A DNA stretch of 64,000 nucleotides. It comes from Ochotona curzoniae (taxonomy: Eukaryota > Chordata > Mammalia > Lagomorpha > Ochotonidae). The stretch covers positions 10,972,001-11,036,000 of the forward strand of contig NW_024464918.1 in the NCBI RefSeq assembly GCF_017591425.1. The letters run 5' to 3'. Positions within the stretch are counted from its first letter, which is position 1. The number at the start of each line of letters is the position of its first letter. Below the pieces are notes generated by a model. The model ran no database searches. It was not told the DNA's origin and saw nothing but the letters and a program-made list of their open reading frames with translations. Position numbers and translations under genes: made by a program. This document shows, one piece after another, positions 57,775 to 64,000 of the stretch.

Positions 57775-57970
57775 GTTGGCTGCTCTAATTTTACCTGTTG
57801 CCATGGCTTATCAGGTATGTGACGTTGAACAAGCAGCTTTATGTATTGCAATGTTTTCATCCGAAAGAAAAGGAAGTTGTTAGTAGTAGATACCTGGTAT
57901 GTGCCTGGGAAGATTAAATAAAGTGACATTCAGCAAACCCTTAGGAAAATATCTGGTACAAAATATTTAC
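57775..57970 (+). mobile_element. MIR SINE
   Basis: TATGTGACGTTGAACAAGC, GTTTTCATCCGAAAGAAAAG, TAGATACCTGGTATGTGCC and AAGATTAAATAAAGTGACAT follow the MIR consensus from its GTGTGACCTTGGGCAAG phrase to its AGGATTAAATGAG phrase. Confidence 0.75.
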
Positions 57971-58189
57971 TTATTGAATGGTAATTATTAAATTCTGTAG
58001 AATTTAGGTAGAAACAAATTTGTGGATTATAAATGCATGAAGCTTACAAATGCCATACAAATATAAGGTTTTATTTAATTAGAGTTATTATTGTATGACT
58101 ATCCTGTGAAAGGCCTTGGAATAACCCAGTTCTCTCAATTTCATGGGCATATAATTTTCAAGAATAATTGTAGAACATACTGAGGAATG

Positions 58190-58505
58190 TAATATTTGAT
58201 TCGGCCAGGACAGTCTGTGTTCTGTTCCAGTAGACCCCTGAAAACAGGATGTTGTCAGAGCATTAGCCCACAATATAAAACAGTCTGTCCTGCTTTTGTG
58301 CGGTCTCAGAGCTGTGGTGTAAAGGAGGAGTGTGCAATCCAGACACCATTCAACCTGGGCAGCTTTGCTGAGTCTTGTGTAACCAGTTCACAAGGAATTC
58401 CAGGTTTCTCCTGTCCAGTACTATCTATCTGTAATAAATCCTCTCCAAGTAGCTTATTGTATATGAGTGTTTTTTGTCTTGCTGGATCCAGATTAGTAGC
58501 CACAT
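58190..58505 (+). mobile_element. Possible ERV LTR
   Basis: TATAAAA at 58274-58280 is followed 153 bp downstream by AATAAA at 58433-58438 and then a T/G-rich stretch ending near AGTAGCCACA. That spacing is typical of U3-R-U5. The 5' edge and target-site duplication are not clear and no family is assigned. The 107-codon frame through it is not convincing as a gene. Confidence 0.35.
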
Positions 58506-58712
58506 ATCATGCTTCATAATCACAAAAATGCTAATTTGACAATTAGTCTACTTTTAAGTATCATGTTACTCAGACCCTGCATTATAGCACATAATTAAAC
58601 CCTTATACCTCTCTCATAGTTGGCTTCCAAAATTCAGATTGTTGGCACATTAAAAATTTACAGTTTTTACAACCTTATTGGTCCAGATTCCAGGAGTCTA
58701 TGGTTGTCTATT

Positions 58713-59005
58713 TTTTAAAGATTTATTTATTTTTATTTGAAAGATAAAATTTATAGAGAGGGAAGGAGAGACAGAGAAGTGCTTCATCTGCTGGTTCACT
58801 CTGCAAATGGCCACAATGACTGCAGCTGAGCTAATGAATCAGGAGCCTCTTCCAGGTCTCCTTTGTGGGTGCAGGGGATTGAGGACCTGAGCTGTCCTCT
58901 GCTGCCTTCCCAGGACATAGGCAGAAAGCTGATCGAAAGTGGCATAGCTGGAACTAGAACTGGCACCCTGGGGGGATGCCGACTACACAGGACAAATGAT
59001 TGGTC
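58713..59005 (-). mobile_element. CSINE, intermediate age
   Basis: Antisense: AAAGATTTATTTATTTTTAT, GAGGGAAGGAGAGACAGAG, ATCTGCTGGTTCACTC, AGGAGCCTCTTCCAGG, GACATAGGCAGAAAGCTG, GAACTAGAACTGGCACC. The head past 59005 is not clear. Confidence 0.75.
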
Positions 59006-59510
59006 TGCTTGATCATTTTAACTGGAATTTTGTAGAGACTTTTCCTTCAAAATAAAGGAATCATTAATTGATTAGCAAGTGGTGCTAGCTGAGTAGTGTT
59101 TCTAGTGTTTTTTTTTTTTTCCCTAACAGAAGGGTTGTTCTGGCATAAGATACATGATGCTATTATACTCTGAATGGATTCTAAAATTCAGAAGGAAACA
59201 TTAGACTTATTACTAGAACACAGCTAGCCTGAGGGGTGGAAGGAAACCCATCCTTAAATTAAAAAAAATCTACTGTTTATTTCATTTCCTGATTTAAGCT
59301 ACTCTTTAAGAGTTGCACAGACATGAAAACTCTAATAAAGATCACCTACAGATCATCAGTATCAATGGCAAATGTCGAAGGGGAGAAATTGAATGACAGA
59401 AATGACCACAAGCTTTTGCGCAACATGCAGTTGTTTCACTTTCACTTCATGGTTAAAAGAATGTTTACAAAAATGGTTCTAAAAAACTTTATCATCATTT
59501 TACTTTAAAG
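59006..59510. other. No gene seen; unassigned
   Basis: A 61-codon frame at 59323-59508 has no family signal. Confidence 0.5.
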
Positions 59511-59520
59511 AAAACATTCT

Positions 59521-59834
59521 TGGGCCCAGCGCGGTGGCGCAAGTGGTTAAGGTCCTCGCCTTGCATGTCCGTGATCCCATATGGGCGCCAGTTCTATCCC
59601 TGCAGCCCCACTTCCCATCCAGCTCCCTGCCTGTGGCCTGGGAAAGCAGTGGAGGACGGCCCAAAGCTTTGGGACCCTGCACCCGCGTGGGAGACCCAGA
59701 AGAGGCTCCTGGCTTCGGATTGGCATAGCATTGGCTGTTGTGCTCACTTGGGGAGTGAATCATCGGATGGAAGATCTTCCTCTCTGTCTCTCCTCTCTGT
59801 ATATCCCCCTTTCCAATAAAAAAAAAAAAAAAAA
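59521..59834 (+). mobile_element. Young CSINE (GCGCAAGTGG subtype)
   Basis: Complete sense copy: GGGCCCAGCGCGGTGGCGC, AAGTGGTTAAGGTCCTC, GGCCTGGGAAAGCAGTGGAG, GGCTTCGGATTGGCATAGC, TCTCTGTATATCCCCC, A17. The flanks GAAAACATTCT (59510-59520) and GGAAACATTCT (59835-59845) are a target-site duplication (10 of 11). Overlapping frames of 64-127 codons are artefacts. Confidence 0.94.
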
Positions 59835-59845
59835 GGAAACATTCT

Positions 59846-62800
59846 CAGCAAGCCATTTCTCTTTCAAACTGCAGTTGCCAAAACCCAGAAACTCCACAGT
59901 TGGCAACGCATGTGGTTACATAGTGATGGGTGGTTTACTTATATCCAAAATCAATTTTCACTAAACTTAAACTAATATTAGTAAAAATTAAGAATACTAA
60001 CTAGAGAAAACTTACAAATGAAAGAAATTTATAAAGGCACATTTCATAGATTCTTGTTAAATTTTATAATCAATCATACAGATTACCATCACCTAGTTAT
60101 GATTCAATTGATTTTTGTTCTTTTGTTAAAGGGCAATGAGAAGGATCAGGGCAGCTCAGCTGTTCTATGAATGGAAAGCCTTTACAAGAAACTTCTTTTT
60201 TTCTTCTTTTTTTCTTTCTAAACTACTTTTATCCTAAATGTAAGCGCCAATATAAGGTAGATGTTTCAAACCATTCTCCTTTAGGAGTTCACAACATTTG
60301 TCTCCCTTTAGAAGATGTCCCATATACTTTCTGCTTTATGCGATAGGAAGCCAAAATGCCTCATTCTGTGTAATGCAGTAGTTCAAGGCTGCACGGTAAA
60401 TAAACTTGTACCTCCATGATTGCCAGCTATTTTTAACATATTGCCAAGCCATTTCTTAAGGAGAATGTTACGCATTTCAGGGTAAATTCAAGGTTAAAGG
60501 TGGGCACATAGTAAGATGTTTGGGAACAATGTGGGCTCAATTGTACTATTGTATGTTTTTAGCTGTGTGTCTTTGTATAAAAATTGTTTTATGACACAGT
60601 TTGAAAAGCACTGAAGTCCCCTAGGTGCTAAAGAATCTTTTACCATAATATGATTAATAAAGCCAGTTTCAGGTATTATATCAATTGCAGGAATCATTTC
60701 GTATTTGCATAAAACAACAACATTCTCAAGAGAATTCCATGAAATGTCAGAGAGGTGATTGAGTGTTCACACAAGGGGGTAAGGCAGAAATGAGCTGAAT
60801 AGAGAGACATTCTACTGGGCCTTGCCACACAGTCAGAAACTCCTCGTAGCCTTGCAAACCAGGGAGCCATACTCCTTATACCCTTGTGCTGTCTGTCGCT
60901 ACTGCCTGGCTTCCTGCAGGTGTCTGTGCTACCAGTGACTAAAAAAATGAAATGAGGATGAAGCACTGAACCCCCAACTGTGTGACAATGCTGTCATTGC
61001 CCAGATCATTTTACAAGAAATTTTCTGCAGAGATATTGAAGTTTTCACAGTCTCTTATTCTTATGTATAATTGTGTATGTGGATGTTACATTGAGACTTC
61101 TAGCTCCAGATGTTATATCACCCCCACTTTTCATTTCCACAAGCAAGGTCTTTTTTCCAGTATCTTCTTTACAGCAAATGATGCTGTTATCTACCAAGCT
61201 GAGCAAACTACAGATGGGCTTGTTAGCATTGTTGCCTTCCTCTTCCATCCATAGCATTCTCAGATCAGGTCACCTCTGCTGTGTTCTCATGATGCTATGT
61301 GATATTTTGTTCATGAAACTTATCAACTTTTGTGAGCATCTATTTATGTTAGTGACTTTTTGGTGAGTGTATGTGTATATGACCAGGTTGATGTTTGCTC
61401 ATTGGTGTTACACATCAGTCTTCATTATAATTACAGTGCAGTTGTAGTGTTTATCACAGCAAGGGGTGCAAACATGTCTAATGGATCTGCACTCTTTTTG
61501 CCAAACGATTTAAAAGGCCATGTCTTTAGGAACTAAATTCCTTTTAATGATAACTGTCAAGGCATCGGCATCCAAAGATTGTCTCTTCCTCTGTAGTGGA
61601 TTGTTGACAGCGGCAGCAGACAGTAGGGCTAGACCGGTCTGAAAATGGTGAGATCTCCGTTATGGTTTTCAGAGACACCCAGATGGTGTTCTACCATACT
61701 GAATTTAGAGAAATTTGGATTGAGTGATTGATTGTTAATCCTGTCCCCAATGCTATGGCTTACTTTCTGTAGTGCTCACTTAAAATTAGCTAGATTGACA
61801 GAGTGAGAGCAATGGTGATACCTGAGTTTCAATTCAGCTGGATCTCAATAACCTTGTCCTCTGCTCACACCCACTGCCTGTAACCCTGTGTTTTCACCTT
61901 TGAGAGGATGAGGTTCATTAGCAAAGGCAGATCAGAATATTCAGGCATAACATCATCATCATCATTAACAACAACAACTAAAACTCTTTCAACCCAGTAG
62001 TCTTATGAAAATAAGGTTTATGCTTCACCCCCTTCACATGTCTCGTCTGGATAGACAGAAGCTCTGTGCTCTGTAGCCAGGCACTCAGGAACTGGCAGAT
62101 AAAATCTTGCATTTGGTAGAGTTGAATCATTGTAATCCTAATCTTCCATATGTGCTTCACATTGCAAAAACTAGAGTGGAGCACTGTGAATAAACCTCTT
62201 ATTGTCTTGTCCAGAAAGTGACTCTCATTGCTTTGGCTCTTATTCCATGGATGAGAACTAAATACCTGTCCAGTCCAACTGTTACAGAGCTGAAAAATAC
62301 AGAAGCCAGAATGATGGCTTTCTTCCATTTCAGGACATTTTGATTTTATTTGTTTATTGAGCAATAGAAACATTTCTTGTAAAGAAATAATATTTTAAAG
62401 AAGAGTAAAATTGGGCGACTGGAAGCAAGACCAGAGTCTTGTATCCCTGCCTGTATGCCTTTACTTATAGCAACCATGCCTTGCAATTATACTGAAGGTG
62501 TCTCCATGTAGGGCACTTCTGTGCCTCGCAAGAGAACTGCGTGGTCTCATGATGTCTAATGTCACTGCAAAGTTTCAATGTTCTATTTGTAAATAATGAA
62601 TCTTTCTGGAGATGTATTAAGGCAGTTGTTAAAAACTTGTGGTCAACTCTTCAGGACTTTGGGTAATGTAAATTTTCAAAGAAAACATAGCGTGTTAGTA
62701 TATAAAATGAAAAATAATCTACCCATAGTTTCTATCAAAATTAATTGTTATCTTTTAAGACTTCTCCAAATTCATACTCACATACAGTTATAGTTGGAAT

Positions 62801-62924
62801 TTTGTATTTTTTTATTTCACATTTTATCTTAAGTATTTTTGAATTCTGTTTGGGCTTTTAGTTGGTTATCTTCATAAATGTAGTAATGACTGAACTGAGC
62901 TAACTCAGTCTTTTCAAAATTTGT
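59846..62924. other. No gene seen; about 3 kb repeat-poor
   Basis: Frames at 60694-60966, 60982-61366 (overlapping, both strands) and 61978-62373 (minus, 131 codons) have no recognisable domains, consistent start context or splice sites. A CAT/AAC mixed repeat lies at about 61952-61979. No interspersed repeats recognised. Confidence 0.45.
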
Positions 62925-63251
62925 TTTGTTTTATTTGAAAGGCAGAGGGAGGAAAAAGAGGCACAGAGAGAGATTGAAAGAAGTCTTGCATACATTGGTT
63001 TACCTCCCAATTGCCACAGCAGCCAAGACCGGGTCAGGGTGATACCAGGAAATTGGATCTCAGTCCGGGAATCCTGCATGGGTGGCAGAATGCCAAGTAT
63101 TTAGGCCATCACGTGCTGTCAGCCAGATTGCACTTTGTCAGGAAGCTGAAGTGGAAGTGGAACATCTAGAACCTTAACCAGGCATATAGAAATGGGAGGA
63201 ATATGGGCATCCCAAGCAGTCAGTTAACTGCTGTGACACACGCCTATCTCC
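62925..63251 (-). mobile_element. Old CSINE
   Basis: Antisense: TTATTTGAAAGGCAGAGGG, GCACAGAGAGAGATTG, TGGTTTACCTCCCAATTGCC, GGCAGAATGCCAAGTATTTA, GCTGAAGTGGAAGTGGAAC, TTAACTGCTGTGACACACG. The older shared lagomorph type. Confidence 0.75.
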
Positions 63252-63499
63252 TAAATCAATCTTCAGTGCAATAATTGAGCATTTTAATTACATTTCTGGA
63301 GATGTTTCAACCTAATGATTTGGCAATAATAATGAATAATACTAGGAATTAAGAGAAAACCAAAGAAGCTTATAACGAGAAGAAATTTGTCTGAAAGAAG
63401 TTAGTATACGGAGTGGTAGACTCTGTAATCCAGCAGATATGAGCTGAAACTAGAATGAAGCAAATACTTGCTGAGTGTACTAAGTATATTTTTAAAGTA

Positions 63500-63690
63500 C
63501 TTTTTGCTACCTACCTCACTTTTCCCTCACAACAACCAGTGAAAAACATGTCTGTCACTCAAGTTACAGAGAAGCAAACTGAATCTGAGAGTTTATTTTT
63601 TGTCTGGGGTTATAGGTTGAATAGTGGCTTCTTATGCACTGAAAGCTAGACCTGTGTGTTTACTCATTCTACATTCTTGCATCCCCCTAA
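63500..63690 (+). mobile_element. MIR SINE
   Basis: CTCACAACAACCAGTG, AGTTACAGAGAAGCAAACTG, AATCTGAGAG and GGGTTATAGGTTGAATAGTG follow the MIR phrase CTCACAACAACCC...TTACAGATGAGGAAACTGAGG...AGTGG. The overlapping 64-codon frame is incidental. Confidence 0.75.
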
Positions 63691-64000
63691 TGCGGGTCTT
63701 TAAAAACAACTAGGTGTGAGGAAATATTGGTGAAGAGGCATTGTAATCCTTTTGCTAACATTACCCACAGCCACTGTTAATTTTCCTTTTCAAATTGTAA
63801 TCAATCATTTAAAATTGCATCGAAATTTAGGTTAAAAATATAAAATAAAATGCCAACGAAAATTTTTAATTCGGGTTAATGTGCTTCCATGATTCATTTT
63901 TTTCCATAGAATTAATGAGAATCACCAAGTGACAGATTATTCTGTGGGCTAATATTAATTCTGTCTTTTAACCCAATAAGAATACATAATGCATCATATA
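63691..64000. other. No gene seen
   Basis: AT-rich to the window end, with nothing recognised. Confidence 0.55.

Noticed and set aside
59581..59964. 127-codon open frame
   Set aside because: It starts inside a young CSINE and reads through its A-tail (a Lys run). SINE bodies here give such frames repeatedly on both strands.
61978..62373. 131-codon minus-strand frame
   Set aside because: No domain, no CpG or codon signal, no splice sites or conserved start context. A frame of this length is plausible by chance in 64 kb of six-frame sequence.
1..64000. CRISPR arrays, operons, prophage or bacterial genes
   Set aside because: Repeat families (CSINE, L1, MIR, L2, MaLR-type LTR) show a mammalian genome. 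No regularly spaced repeats with unique spacers are present.

Overview
This window looks like non-coding nuclear DNA from a lagomorph, most likely a pika (Ochotona) rather than a rabbit. The base composition is AT-rich and CpG-poor, with no operon structure and no long open frames. It is peppered with about 35-40 copies or fragments of the lagomorph tRNA-derived CSINE. The younger copies carry a tail ending in a TATATCTGACTTT-type motif, AATAAAAATAAATAAATC and oligo(A), instead of the CACTGTCCACTCTGCCTGTC end I associate with young rabbit C repeats. The pika call is inference from recalled repeat consensus sequences; the lagomorph call is stronger.

I find no convincing protein-coding gene, tRNA, rRNA, snRNA or CRISPR array. 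The longer open frames lie mostly in the relatively GC-rich CSINE bodies or in L1 ORF2 remnants and are not genes. The window is therefore either intergenic or inside a very large intron. Three short non-repeat stretches (about 16996-17319, 19366-19587 and 55495-55730) have some exon-like traits and are given as low-confidence candidates.

Layout: 1-9.7 kb is dense in CSINEs and holds two nested insertions, a probable solo LTR inserted into an old CSINE (about 4.3-4.7 kb), and a 5'-truncated antisense L1 split by a young CSINE (8.7-9.7 kb). From 9.7 to 18.8 kb there are older L1 and MIR pieces plus two young CSINEs. From 18.8 to 29 kb repeats are sparse: one MaLR-type LTR (22.2 kb), L1 pieces in opposite orientation (23.4-24.0 kb), L2 remains and a few old SINEs. 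From 29 to 41.4 kb there is an L1M 3' end, L2 and other ancient repeats, and another CSINE cluster with head-to-head pairs. From 41.4 to 53 kb the sequence is AT-rich background with five or six CSINEs. An antisense L1 ORF2 3' fragment fills about 53.2-54.9 kb. From 55 to 64 kb there is a repeat-free block with homeodomain-like palindromes (56.3-57.3 kb), a possible second LTR (58.2-58.5 kb), a young CSINE with target-site duplication (59.5 kb), and MIR and CSINE copies near the end.

The most informative content is the transposon history: recent CSINE subfamilies with shared diagnostic changes and intact target-site duplications, SINE-in-SINE, SINE-in-L1 and LTR-in-SINE nesting, and inverted SINE pairs. 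All coordinates of repeat edges are by eye and may be off by some tens of bases for the older copies.
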